Shown here: positions 5,787-15,909 of the stretch, piece by piece
How positions within the stretch are numbered: position 1 is the first letter of the stretch
Layout: each line of letters opens with the position of its first letter
Assembly (NCBI GenBank): GCA_927911745.1
Contig: CAKMQF010000125.1
Location: 1-17,667, forward strand
Reading direction: 5' to 3'
Length of the DNA: 17,667 bases
Source of the DNA: an uncultured Gemella sp.
GTDB lineage: Bacteria > Bacillota > Bacilli > Staphylococcales > Gemellaceae
Made by a program: the position numbers and the translations under genes
Notes under the pieces: generated by a model
What the model was told of the DNA's origin: nothing
Databases searched by the model: none
The model's input: the letters and a program-made list of their open reading frames with translations, nothing else

Positions 5787-8605
5787 TTATATTCTATCCC
5801 TTGTGAAATATTCGTACATATCTTCACGAATTGGTGTCTGTATTTTATAAAAGAACTGAATTACAGTATCTCCGCTTCTTTCTCTAGCTACTAATTTAGG
5901 CTCTCCTGTCGTCTTCATCTCACCTAGGAAATAAAATATTCGTGCTCCATCCTTATCATCTTTATTTTTCCTCATAAATAGATAGATTTTTGTTTCATCA
6001 TTATAAAAATAGTCGCACTCTTTCGATTCTAAATTCCTTCTCGGCTTCGACATCGAAGTAAAACCATTATCTGGTAAAAATCCATGCGTATAATCACGGT
6101 TAAATGAATTTTCATCAATATCATAATTAATAAACACTGGCAAAGTCTTTGTTCTTTCATCATACTTATAACCACCTATAGCAAGTGGCACGTAGTTTAT
6201 GCCCCATGAGAATAACTTACAAATATCTTCGAAACTATATTTCTCATACAATACAAAATTAGTGTCTTTGTATAAATTATCTTTGTAATATTTATTGTAT
6301 CTGTAAATTCCATAGTCTACCAAATCTTGTAATAATTCCCTAAAAATCTCTGATTGCAACTGTTCTTCGAATTCTTTAGACATTCTTATTTCAGTAACAT
6401 TCTCATCTAAAAATATACAATCATGAAACTTCTTCTTAGTGACACTACTAGTTACGAAATTGTTAGTAAGTATCTTTCTACTAACATCCAACTCATAATC
6501 TGCGATAAATTTATTATAGTCTCTTAGCATAATTTCTTCAAAAGCTGTAAGAATATTACGCTTCTTATCATCCAATAATAAACGCAATATTACCAATTCC
6601 TCAATCTTTTTACTCAAGATTAAATTAGTAGAGACAAAATTTAGCATATTCTCTGAGGTCTTTGTCAGTTTTCCACTATATTCAAACTGTTTTTCCTTCT
6701 TAGTTAAAAATGAATAATAACTTCCAGCTACCTCGAAAATCTTTCTAACATCTATGGCATCATAGTTCTCAAAGTCTGAATACGTAGGTATTCTTCCTAG
6801 TTTATTTTTTAGTTTATTATATTCATCAGTAACGAATAACCACGTGTTTAACTTCACATTGTCTATCGCACTATAAATTCTCTGTTTAGAGATTTCATCA
6901 AAATGAATAGTCGACATCCCCGGAATATACCTAGTCCCTTGAGATAAAAATTTCCTTACAGTATCTTTATCATAACTATTGTCTCCAGATAGAGCCACTG
7001 GGATTAAAAAAGTTATTTTTATAATTGGCTATAAAATCTATTATTACAACAAAATCTTTATTCGAAGATTTTCGCAAACCACGACCCAACTGCTGAATAA
7101 AAATAATAGAACTTTGAGTGGGTCTTAACATTATTACCTGATTAACCTCAGGAATGTCTACACCTTCATTGAAAATGTCTACGGTAAATATATAGTCTAA
7201 CATATCGCCATCATTTGCGACTAACTTAGCAATCTCCTGTTCACGTCGCTCCTGACTATCTTCACCTGTTAAGCTAGTAGTATTATAACCACGTGCATTA
7301 AACTCTCCACTCAGTACCTTAGCTTCTTGTTTTGACGAACAGAAAACTAGACCCTTTACCCTATCTCCTGAATAGCCATAATAATTGATTTTACTTATAA
7401 TATGCTCAACACGTTCATTAGACACTAGATTTGAAAACTCGCTTAGTTCATCAATAACCTTACCATTAACTTCTAGATCACTAATCCCGAAATAATGAAA
7501 CGGACATAATAATGAATTTTCCATCGCTTCTTTTAAGCGGACTTCATAAACGATATTATTGTTAAATAATTCATAAATATTAAAACTATCGGTTCTATCA
7601 GGACTTGCCGTCATCCCTAGATAAAATGTTGGTTTGAAATAATTCATCAATCTAAGATAACTGTCAGCCCCTGCCCTATGTACCTCATCTACTATAATTT
7701 CATCAAAATGAGTCTCGTTAAAATTCTCAAACACATCTTCCTTAGACATAGTTTGAACTGTAGAAAAAATGAAATCCACTTCTATATTTTTCTCTTTACC
7801 TGTAAGTAAACCATAGCTTCGACTAGTTCCAAAAATAGTCTTGAATGTCTCCAACGCCTGACGAGCAATCTGTTCTCTATGGACGATAAACAACAATCTC
7901 TTAGCACCTATACTCTTCATTGCAAAAGCAGCCGCAAATGTCTTACCAGTTCCTGTCGCAGAAATAAGAAGACCCTTGTTATCTTGATTACGAAGTTTTT
8001 CGAAATTTTCTATAAAACTCCTTTGCATCTTATTCGGTTTAATTTCCTCGGAAATAATTTTCTTAGTAACAGTCTCAATCTGATTACTAGCGAATTCTTC
8101 AACATACTTATCTTTTATTTCAGAGTAAGATTTGGCTTTCTTCCATAAGCTATTAAACTCATCTAAGATATTTTCCGTTAAAACCCTATCTCCCTCAATA
8201 AAAGTATTCCATTCTTTATTTATCGTAAGTGCAGCACTCGTTAAGTTCGAACTTCCCATCAGCACTTTCCATGAATCATCGCGTCTAAATAAATAACCTT
8301 TAGTATGGAATCCATGTTTATATTCTATACAGTCATAAATTTTTAGAGATATATTTTTAAAATTAGACAATTTCTCTAACACCTTAGGAGTATTAAAATA
8401 TAAATAATTCGTCGTTAAAAATCTTTCCACGGATGTTTTTTTTCTTCTAAATTCTTCAAAAGTTTTGAAGTAAACTAGTTAAACCACTCTCAGAAACAAA
8501 CGCCACGCTGAAAATAAATTCATCGCACATTTCTAATTCACTCTCAAGCGTACTAAGAACTTTCTTCGCTTCTAAATGATTATTATAAACAAATGTATTC
8601 TTCAT
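5787..8605 (-). CDS. PLD-nuclease/SF2 helicase fusion with a DUF3427-type C-terminus (frameshifted in this sequence)
   Basis: Repaired, this is a 938-residue protein. The N-terminus is phospholipase-D-like, with HTKGYLF (His100, Lys102) and GSSNLT (117-122). An SF2 helicase follows: Walker A ATGTGKT (216-222), DEVH (306-309), TASP (332-335) and QLGRGLRK (about 506). The last 400 residues resemble DUF3427. Such proteins likely combine DNA translocation with cleavage; the function is unproven. Four indels are inferred: one extra base in 8458-8466, one missing in the eight-T run 8436-8443, one extra in the five-A run 8417-8421 and one extra in the six-A run 7006-7011. The locus is 2819 bases, exactly the net +2 expected. 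The start at 8605 has AGGAGG 5 bases upstream and is only 20 bases past the folP stop, so the two genes are probably cotranscribed. Confidence 0.82.
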
Positions 8606-8625
8606 TTTAACCTCCTTCTGTTAGA

Positions 8626-9429
8626 TTAGCCATTAATTATTTCATATGTTATTAAGGCTTCTTTCATAACTTTTACATTATGAACACGCACCATTCTAGC
8701 TCCTCGTTTTACCGCTTCTAAAGATAATGTAGCACTTACTATATCTCTATCTTTCGGATTACTATTTCCACCTAGTACATAATCTGTAGTTCTCTTTCTA
8801 CTTACTGCATATAAGATTTCACAACCTAGTGAATTAAGTAACTCTAGTTTTCGTGTAATTTCTAGGTTAGCTTCTGCAGTTTTACCGAATCCCATTCCAG
8901 GATCGACAATAATATTTTCTTTCTTCACACCTGCATTTAGACAAATATCAACGCTCTCGCCTAATTCACGTACAACTTGTTCAATCTCTTGCCCTTCTTC
9001 TACACCACCATTGTGCATAATAAAGATAGGAATATCATATTTAGCAGCAACTTCTGCCATAGTACTTCCTTTAGCACCATTCACATCATTTAATACATCT
9101 ACTCCTGCTTCAATCATATATTCAGCTACATTAGGCTTATACGTATCGACACTAAAGCACACATCAGGGAATGTTTTTCTTAATGTTGGAAATACACTTT
9201 GTAATCTAGCAAGTTCATCCTCCTCACTAACTACAGTAGAACCTGGACCAGTCGATTCGGCACCGATATCAATAATATCCGCACCTTCAGATACCATCTT
9301 ACGAATACCTTCTATCGCAGCTTCCACATCATAAAAATCTCCTCCATCCGAAAAAGAATCCGGAGTAAAGTTCAATATTCCCATAATTAAATATTTTTTT
9401 TCATTTAATAATTGTTTTAATTTATTCAT
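8626..9429 (-). CDS. folP: Dihydropteroate synthase
   Basis: This enzyme joins p-aminobenzoate to dihydropterin pyrophosphate in folate synthesis and is the sulfonamide target. The 267-residue TIM barrel shows NFTPDSFSDGG (20-30), SVDTYKP (93-99), LNDVNG (113-118), VDPGMGFGK (175-183), SRKR (210-213) and VRVHNV (247-252). Loop 2 reads ESTGPGS (58-64) where most family members have STRPG, so the usual Arg is Gly; the last motif has Asn where Asp is common. The start is supported by AAGGTGAT about 4 bases upstream. No other folate gene is in the window. The gene is intact and is transcribed from its own promoter, reading on into the PLD-helicase gene. Confidence 0.93.
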   Translation of the reverse strand: MNKLKQLLNEKKYLIMGILNFTPDSFSDGGDFYDVEAAIEGIRKMVSEGADIIDIGAESTGPGSTVVSEEDELARLQSVFPTLRKTFPDVCFSVDTYKPNVAEYMIEAGVDVLNDVNGAKGSTMAEVAAKYDIPIFIMHNGGVEEGQEIEQVVRELGESVDICLNAGVKKENIIVDPGMGFGKTAEANLEITRKLELLNSLGCEILYAVSRKRTTDYVLGGNSNPKDRDIVSATLSLEAVKRGARMVRVHNVKVMKEALITYEIING

Positions 9430-9465
9430 TCTATCACCTTATAGTTTTATTTTACATACCCTACT

Positions 9466-9471
9466 ATTATA
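9466..9471 (-). promoter_or_regulatory. Extended -10 promoter of folP
   Basis: The minus strand reads TGATATAAT, a perfect TATAAT preceded by TGN, about 37 bases before the folP ATG. No good -35 box is visible at 16-18 bases, so this looks like an extended -10 promoter. Confidence 0.6.
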
Positions 9472-9494
9472 TCATGTGAGTATGGGGTTTGCAG

Positions 9495-9537
9495 TAAAAA
9501 AAGATAAAAGCCCATCGCTAATTCGATGAGCTTTTAT
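9495..9537 (-). terminator. Terminator of the hsd operon
   Basis: ATAAAAGCTCATCG pairs with CGATGGGCTTTTAT (9504-9537, 14 bp with one U-G pair) around AATTAG, followed by TCTTTTTTT on the minus strand. It lies about 30 bases after the hsdR stop codon and just before the folP promoter, so the two transcription units are separate. Confidence 0.9.
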
Positions 9538-9567
9538 ACTTAGTAAATATTGTAAATATAAACCTAA

Positions 9568-12500
9568 TTAATCCCCAATATCTTCACTATATTTTAGTTT
9601 ATCTTCTGCTACTTCTCTTAATACTTTTTTCTCTTTTAGAATCTTATTGTCTCTTAATGAATGTTCCGAAAAATTCTCAACTTGTTCCATTACTTTATTG
9701 AAAACTTCATTATTATATTTCGGTGGATACCCATTTTTAGCTAAGCAAATTTTTATGGATAGTTGTAGCTCATTTCTAACATTCTGATTATTTAACCAAT
9801 CAGCAAAAGAAGATTTTGTATCTATTTCCTCTTTAATTTTCTTAGATAACTCTTTACATTTCTCATTAATTATTACTCCCTCTACAACAATGTCCTCTCC
9901 ATAATCGAAATTATATTTATTTCTCATGGCTATTAAAATATCGTAAAATGCTTTTTCTTCAAAAGTTAATCCTAATTTTCTAAAACTTTCTCGACTCTCC
10001 TTCATTTTCTCTAATATTTCTAGAGCCTGTTTTGTAGCCATTGCTATAATATCTTGAGATGTCAATTCCTGAATCTCTCCTACCTCTTCTTCAGATAGAT
10101 TTTTTCGTCTTTCATGATATTCTGCAATAGTGTCCTCTAACATTTCCTTGAATGACCTTGCAGCAATACTATTAACTTTACCATATTCTCTTATTTCTTT
10201 TTTCAACATTTTTACTAGAATTTCTAGTTTTGTCGCTGGCATTTTAATATTAGATAATCCTTCAAAATATTCCGGTGATAGTATATCCTCTTCTTCTCCA
10301 TTTTCTAATATACTTTCGACTTCATTATATTTTAAAGCTTCCTCAACCATTTTTGATACATCTTTATTCATAGAGTCGGCATCTATATCACTTGTTCCAC
10401 TCATCTTACGAACAAATCCTGCTATAGCCATAAAACACTGAGCTAAAGCCATATCTTTTTCATTTAATTCTCCAGATGGTTGACAAATATCATAAGCTGC
10501 TTTCATTCTTTTTACTGTCTTCAAGAAATATGTCTTGAACGATACTTCTCTTATCTTACCACTAGACTCTATATTTAATTTTTCTAATGATGAGAATACA
10601 TATTCAGCTGCTGAAGCTAATAATGTATACCTTTCAATCGGATCAAACTCAACACTTATGAACGGTGATAAGTCATAATTAGAAAACAATCTCTTCAAAA
10701 TTTCTAATTCTTCTATGAATGCCCCCTTAGCTTGAGAAACATCATCTTTTGTAGGTGCAATAGACGTGTCTCCACCATAAGTTTTTAGGGCTTCTCTCAT
10801 ATTTTTTCGTATTCCTATATAATCTATAATTAATCCATATTCTTTATCTGGATATTTTCTATTAACTCTACTTATAGTTTGAATTAAAAGATGTTTCTTT
10901 AAAGGTTTATCATTATAAAGATATGTTAATGTAGGAACATCAAATCCAGTTATCCACATATTTACAACTATAACCACTCTGAAATTTGACTTATCATGCT
11001 TAAACATAATATCTAATTCTTCAGAACGACTATCATTTTTCGCTCCACCTAGATAATTATACATTTCCTCACGGTCATTTTTCCCCACACTTGCCACCAT
11101 AGCAATAGTCGGCATTGGTTTTATTTTCTTCAATTCTTCAGAGGTTACTTCTATCCCTTCTGGAACTTTTTTCTCTTCAAACCATGTAGGATATAATTGT
11201 TCAAATTTTTTCAACAAGTTAAATGCAATTTCTCTATTGGAACAAACTACCATTGCTTTTTGAATTCTATCTGGATTTTTTTCATAAGAAGAAGTGTAAT
11301 GTTCATAAATATCTTTAGCTAATCTTTCTAAACGAGAGTCTTCTCCTAAAATGATTTCCATTGAACTCATAGCTCTTTTACTAGCTTCAATATCTTCTTT
11401 TGTAGCCCCGTCTTCGGCACATTTTTCATAATAAGATTCAATTTGTTTTACTTTGTTTTCGTCTAGCAATACTTTTGCTATTCTAGGGTGATATTTAATT
11501 GGTACAGTTAAACCATCAGCTACTGCCTGATCCATTGTATATCTATCAATCTCATCCCCAAAAGTCTGATATGTTTCTGCAATGGGCGTCCCTGTAAAAC
11601 CTACAAAAGTTGCACCAGGAAAGGCTTCTTTTAAAACTTTAGCATAAGGTTTAGAAATCATCGCTCGCATATTCTCATCGGCATCTTTACTAAACTGTAT
11701 TTTTCTAGATTTTTCTATTTGACTTCTATGTGCTTCATCTGAAAAACAAATAATATTATTTCTTTCATTTATAAGCCCGATTTTATCATCTTCTCTATCA
11801 CAGAACTTCTGAATTGTACAAATATAGAATCCACCACTATTTCTTAAACCAAGTTCTCGCCTTAATTCAGCCCTACTCTCTACGACTTTTACTTCACCAA
11901 GATTTAAAAATTCTGTACTTTTTGTAAATAATTTAGCACCTTGTTTTTGTAGTTCATTTCTATCTACTATTAATATAATAGTAGGAGAACCCATTTCAGG
12001 TATATCAGTACACCTTAAAGCTAGTTGTCTTGCTAAGAATGCCATTGTGTATGTTTTACCACATCCAGTTGCTCCAAAATAAGTTCCACCCTTACCAGTT
12101 TTCCCAGAAACTGATTTTTTTATACTCTCTCTCAATAATCTGGCGGCAAAGAATTGAGGATAACGACAAACTATTTCACACTCATCAGAATCATAGATAC
12201 TATCCCTAAAATATATATAATCTCTAAAAATCTCTAGAAATCTATCAGGACTGTACACACCACTAATAAGTGTTCTAGTTTCTTCAAAAGACGTTCTCGC
12301 TGTTCTTTCATCATCATTCACACGACGCCATGCGTAAAAATGCTCATAAGGTGTGCGGATAGTTCCTAATCTAGACTTCACACCGTCTGAAATACAAGCA
12401 AGTGGGCTATAATGTAAAAGATGCGGTATGTCTCGCCAGTACCTAGTATAAATCTGTTCCCACGCTTCATGTATAGTCGCACGTGCTTTAGATGGATTTT

Positions 12501-12972
12501 TTAGTTCTATAATACAAAGTGGTAATCCATTTACAAACAGGATAACATCTGGTATTCTTAGACTCTTTTGTCCATTGTTAGTATATTCAATTTCATATTG
12601 ATTAACCACTCTAAATGTATTATTTTTAGGACTATCAAAGTCTATTAACTTAATCATTGTAGCTAATCCACTCTGTGGTGTAAACTGTAATCCATGAGTA
12701 TACCATTTGTATACTTTATGTAAAGTACTGAACTCAGTTTCTCCTCCAGCTAATCTTATAATATCAAATATTTGATTAACTTCTTCGCTATTTAAAGTTG
12801 GATTAGTTTTCTCTATGAAGCTTTCAAAATCGTCTTTAATAAGTACATCTGTAAGCTTTATACGATTCACATCTTTACCAAAAGTATATGTCCATCCTAC
12901 TTGTTCTAAAAACTTTATGAATACTTGTTCATACTCTGATTCATAATAGCGACCATTATATTTTTTCAACAT
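9568..12972 (-). CDS. hsdR: Type I restriction enzyme, R subunit (endonuclease/translocase)
   Basis: HsdR is the ATP-driven DNA translocase and nuclease of a type I R-M complex (R2M2S). The protein has 1134 residues, a typical size. The N-terminal PD-(D/E)xK nuclease reads PDVILF then CIIELKNP (Glu-x-Lys near residue 156). The SF2 motor shows GATGCGKT (about 302), DEAH (about 412), GFTGTPI and QTISRVNRKYPDK (about 700). The C-terminal third is helical and charged, as expected of the region that docks on the M and S subunits. The start is supported by GGGGAAAG about 3 bases upstream, and the gene begins 20 bases after hsdS. The reading frame is intact over 3.4 kb, in contrast to its neighbour hsdS. 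Confidence 0.95.
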   Translation of the reverse strand: MLKKYNGRYYESEYEQVFIKFLEQVGWTYTFGKDVNRIKLTDVLIKDDFESFIEKTNPTLNSEEVNQIFDIIRLAGGETEFSTLHKVYKWYTHGLQFTPQSGLATMIKLIDFDSPKNNTFRVVNQYEIEYTNNGQKSLRIPDVILFVNGLPLCIIELKNPSKARATIHEAWEQIYTRYWRDIPHLLHYSPLACISDGVKSRLGTIRTPYEHFYAWRRVNDDERTARTSFEETRTLISGVYSPDRFLEIFRDYIYFRDSIYDSDECEIVCRYPQFFAARLLRESIKKSVSGKTGKGGTYFGATGCGKTYTMAFLARQLALRCTDIPEMGSPTIILIVDRNELQKQGAKLFTKSTEFLNLGEVKVVESRAELRRELGLRNSGGFYICTIQKFCDREDDKIGLINERNNIICFSDEAHRSQIEKSRKIQFSKDADENMRAMISKPYAKVLKEAFPGATFVGFTGTPIAETYQTFGDEIDRYTMDQAVADGLTVPIKYHPRIAKVLLDENKVKQIESYYEKCAEDGATKEDIEASKRAMSSMEIILGEDSRLERLAKDIYEHYTSSYEKNPDRIQKAMVVCSNREIAFNLLKKFEQLYPTWFEEKKVPEGIEVTSEELKKIKPMPTIAMVASVGKNDREEMYNYLGGAKNDSRSEELDIMFKHDKSNFRVVIVVNMWITGFDVPTLTYLYNDKPLKKHLLIQTISRVNRKYPDKEYGLIIDYIGIRKNMREALKTYGGDTSIAPTKDDVSQAKGAFIEELEILKRLFSNYDLSPFISVEFDPIERYTLLASAAEYVFSSLEKLNIESSGKIREVSFKTYFLKTVKRMKAAYDICQPSGELNEKDMALAQCFMAIAGFVRKMSGTSDIDADSMNKDVSKMVEEALKYNEVESILENGEEEDILSPEYFEGLSNIKMPATKLEILVKMLKKEIREYGKVNSIAARSFKEMLEDTIAEYHERRKNLSEEEVGEIQELTSQDIIAMATKQALEILEKMKESRESFRKLGLTFEEKAFYDILIAMRNKYNFDYGEDIVVEGVIINEKCKELSKKIKEEIDTKSSFADWLNNQNVRNELQLSIKICLAKNGYPPKYNNEVFNKVMEQVENFSEHSLRDNKILKEKKVLREVAEDKLKYSEDIGD

Positions 12973-12992
12973 ACTTTCCCCAACCTTTCCCT

Positions 12993-14115
12993 TTATTTTC
13001 TTGCTTCTTCAATAGATCCTTTTATTAAAATTGGACAAATATCTTTGATTTGTTGTTTTAATTTTTCATTAATTTCTTTACGCTCTTGATATACTTTGTA
13101 TATATTAACAATACTTTGTTGGATAGATATTTTTGGTATTGGAATTTTAACTTTTGATACATCCTCCCATGTGAAAGTTTCTCTCGCACTTCCCCAAGAA
13201 TGAAACCTTGCATAACGGTCAAACTCCTTCCTAGAAAACCACATTGATAGGTATTCAGGAAGTATCTTAGATTTGTTAACCTCCATCACTTCATTAATCG
13301 AAGTTACAACAATATCCTCTTCTGTACTATTAAGTGCATACGCAAACACCTTTTCATTATGAGTAGTCTGCACAAAACTAATTTCACCTGGTTTTACTAT
13401 TTTATAATTCTCTAATTTATCTCTATTAACTTTTATTGACGGTTCTTTAAATTCTTTTGAAATACTAACACTCTTAACATTTTTGATTTTATTATCTGTA
13501 TTCCTCTTATTCTTTTGCTTTATATAGCTCCCTATTTTCTCCAATGGATACTTTTTACGTAAATCCTCTAAATAAGCATCACAAACTAACTTCAAATCTT
13601 CTAAACCTTTTTCATAACTCTTTTGATTTTTTACCATAGCATCGTAAATATCAACATATTTTTGTTGAATATCAATCGAGGGTAAATCAAGATACATATC
13701 ACAAAAAAATCGGCCAAGAAAAAAACCTCCGTTGAACTACCCCAGGACTGAAACAAGCCTCTCTATCCCACTCACTTCGATTAAAATGTAAAAATAGATA
13801 ATCAGACAATACTATTAATTTCATATCCTCTCTAACTCTAAATGCTAAATTATTCCAACTAATTATGATTGTATTTTTTGTATTATTGTATCCAAGTCCT
13901 ATCTTTTTCCCATGAGTCCTAGGATTATAAATAAATTCATTACTTTTTACTACAATAAATTTTGATAAATCCGATGATTCTAATTTTGCTTTAGTAGGTA
14001 TTATTTCTTTAGTAATAGTCATACCTCTTACATCTTCTAGTCCATATTTCAATTCTGAATTAGTTTCTAAAACCAATTCAACCAAGTCGCCAAACTTATA
14101 CCTAGTTAATCTCAT
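12993..14115 (-). CDS. hsdS: Type I restriction enzyme, specificity subunit S (frameshifted in this sequence)
   Basis: HsdS recognises the split DNA target and tethers M and R. The repaired protein has 373 residues with the classic duplicated layout: TRD1 (about 1-120), a conserved spacer (IDIQQKYVDIYDAMVKNQKS), TRD2, and a matching spacer (ISIQQSIVNIYKVYQERKEI). The halves also repeat FxSWGS(S/A)xExFxW ahead of each spacer. The sequence is split at about residue 120 by three inferred indels: one missing base near 13747, one extra in the seven-A run 13719-13725 and one extra in the seven-A run 13703-13709. The locus is 1123 bases, one more than a multiple of three, matching that net change. 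The ATG at 14115 has AGGGGG about 7 bases upstream and follows hsdM by 11 bases. No second hsdS or inversion site was seen. Confidence 0.88.
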
Positions 14116-14126
14116 AACCTATCCCC

Positions 14127-15710
14127 CTAAATGCTTCTTCTAGCATTTTCTGTGATGCTTTTTTCTTGTTTCATAAGACTGACCATTTCTTTTTGAATAC
14201 GAGACATCTCCTTCTCAAAGTCTATATCTAGATCACGGTCAATAAATTCGATATATTTACTTGGTGTTAATGCCCAATTATTTTCTTCTATTTCTTTTAT
14301 ATTCACACTTCTATAAAGTTCTGGTATTTCATAATTATTTCTATCTGTTCCTTCATTTTGCCAAATATGATAAATATCTACCGCTCTCTGGATTTGTTCA
14401 TGGGTTAATTGAACTTTTTTCTTGCCTTCCCCTTTTACTTTATTCTCTGTCCATTGACGAAGGTCTACAAATAGTATTTCTCCTTGACGGTCTCGTAGGT
14501 TTCTACCATTATACTCTCCACCTTTTTTATTTTGATTTAATATCCATAAAGTAACACTTATTTCTGTCGTAATGAATAATTCTCTAGGCAGAACTATGAT
14601 TGCTTCTACTTTATCATTTTCAATAAGTTTTCTTCTGATATTTAGAGTATCACTATCATTCAACGCACCATTAGCAAGAAGGAATCCTGCGACACCTTTA
14701 TTAGGTTTTAAATGTGATAACATATGTAAAATCCACGCATAGTTGGCATTACTCGCTGGTGGCGTATCATAATCAGCCCATCTAGAATCATCTTTTAAGT
14801 TATCATTATACCATCCCTTCAAGTTGAAAGGTGGATTAGCCATTATATAATCAAAATATAAACCTTTATGCAAATCATGAGTAAATGTAGAATCATATTC
14901 TTCACCAAGATGATGACTAATTCCACGTAATGCTAAATTCATTTTAGCAAGTCTCCAAGTTGCCGCTTCTTTTTCTTGACCATAGACATTTATACGGTTA
15001 ATATCTCCTTGTTTTGCCTTAACAAGTTCTGCACTTTGAACAAACATTCCTCCACTACCACAGGCTGGATCATATAAAGTTCCATCATATGGTTCTATCA
15101 TTTTTGCCATTAGTTCTACTGCATCATGCGGTGTATAAAACTCTCCTTCTTCTTTAGTTGCATTAACTGCAAATTCTTTCAGGAAATACTCATAGACTCT
15201 ACCTATTAAATCTTTTTCTTCACCGAAAACTTTATGACTTATTTTATTTACTTCATCTACTAATTTCTTTATATCATTAGCACCTAAATTCCTAGTTGTA
15301 AACGTCCCTTCAATGAAACATCCTTTTAAATCTTTAGATGTAGTAGCTATGCTATGTAATGCTGTGTCTAAAGCCACATTTAATGCTGGAGCAGGAGTGT
15401 TTATTATTGTATCCCACTGAGCTTCTTTCGGTAACGCTATAATCCCTTCAGTAAGCACTGGATTTTCTAGAAATGCTTCTTGCATATTTGGGTCACTTAA
15501 ATCTATACCTTCTTTTAATAACCTATCTTTTAGATTCTCTAATCCATCCTCATATTTTTCACCTATAAATCGTAAAAATATCAACGTTAACATCAATATC
15601 TCTTTCTCGAAAAATGATCCTGAATTACGTGCTGAACGCAATATATTCCTACAATTAAATAATATATTATCTATATTTAATCCTGTTTCTTCTACTTTCT
15701 TCTTTGTCAT
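14127..15710 (-). CDS. hsdM: Type I restriction-modification methyltransferase, M subunit
   Basis: HsdM transfers a methyl group from S-adenosylmethionine to adenine N6 in the target chosen by HsdS. In the 527-residue protein an N-terminal helical domain (NILRSARNSGSFFEKEILML) precedes the catalytic core, with SAM motif I LYDPACGSGGMF (about 210-221) and catalytic motif IV NPPF (about 290). GEFYTPHDAVELMAKM just upstream is the usual N6-methylase lead-in. The C-terminal part (LTPSKYIEF) is typical of HsdM. The start has AAAGGA about 9 bases upstream. It is the first gene of hsdM-hsdS-hsdR and is intact. Confidence 0.96.
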   Translation of the reverse strand: MTKKKVEETGLNIDNILFNCRNILRSARNSGSFFEKEILMLTLIFLRFIGEKYEDGLENLKDRLLKEGIDLSDPNMQEAFLENPVLTEGIIALPKEAQWDTIINTPAPALNVALDTALHSIATTSKDLKGCFIEGTFTTRNLGANDIKKLVDEVNKISHKVFGEEKDLIGRVYEYFLKEFAVNATKEEGEFYTPHDAVELMAKMIEPYDGTLYDPACGSGGMFVQSAELVKAKQGDINRINVYGQEKEAATWRLAKMNLALRGISHHLGEEYDSTFTHDLHKGLYFDYIMANPPFNLKGWYNDNLKDDSRWADYDTPPASNANYAWILHMLSHLKPNKGVAGFLLANGALNDSDTLNIRRKLIENDKVEAIIVLPRELFITTEISVTLWILNQNKKGGEYNGRNLRDRQGEILFVDLRQWTENKVKGEGKKKVQLTHEQIQRAVDIYHIWQNEGTDRNNYEIPELYRSVNIKEIEENNWALTPSKYIEFIDRDLDIDFEKEMSRIQKEMVSLMKQEKSITENARRSI

Positions 15711-15750
15711 TGGTATTATTCCTTTATTATCAATTATGTTTATCTTTTTT

Positions 15751-15759
15751 ATTATATCA
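15751..15759 (-). promoter_or_regulatory. Extended -10 promoter of the hsd operon
   Basis: TGATATAAT on the minus strand places a perfect -10 (15751-15756) with TGN extension about 40 bases before the hsdM ATG. A good -35 is not visible. The same arrangement is seen before folP. Confidence 0.6.
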
Positions 15760-15831
15760 TAATTAGCATTATTTTCTGAGAAATACTACAAAATATAAAA
15801 AGATAATAAACTTTTTTACTAATTACACAAT

Positions 15832-15876
15832 AAAAAAAGAAGAAATCCTAAAATCTTGAATTTTAGAATTACTTCT
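15832..15876 (-). terminator. Terminator of the MATE transporter gene
   Basis: A 17-bp stem (15838-15854 with 15860-15876, two mismatches) closes a five-base loop and is followed on the minus strand by seven T residues (15832-15838). It lies about 35 bases after the MATE stop codon. Confidence 0.9.
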
Positions 15877-15909
15877 CTATTTTGTTAATTGGGCGTGAAT
15901 TCCAACTCT

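Noticed and set aside
5787..8430. Separate helicase and DUF3427 genes
   Set aside because: Only the ATG at 8605 has a good ribosome binding site, and correcting the homopolymer runs gives one continuous family-typical protein.
12993..14115. An invertible shufflon-type hsdS locus
   Set aside because: Only one hsdS is present, with no recombinase gene and no long inverted repeats between specificity genes in the window.
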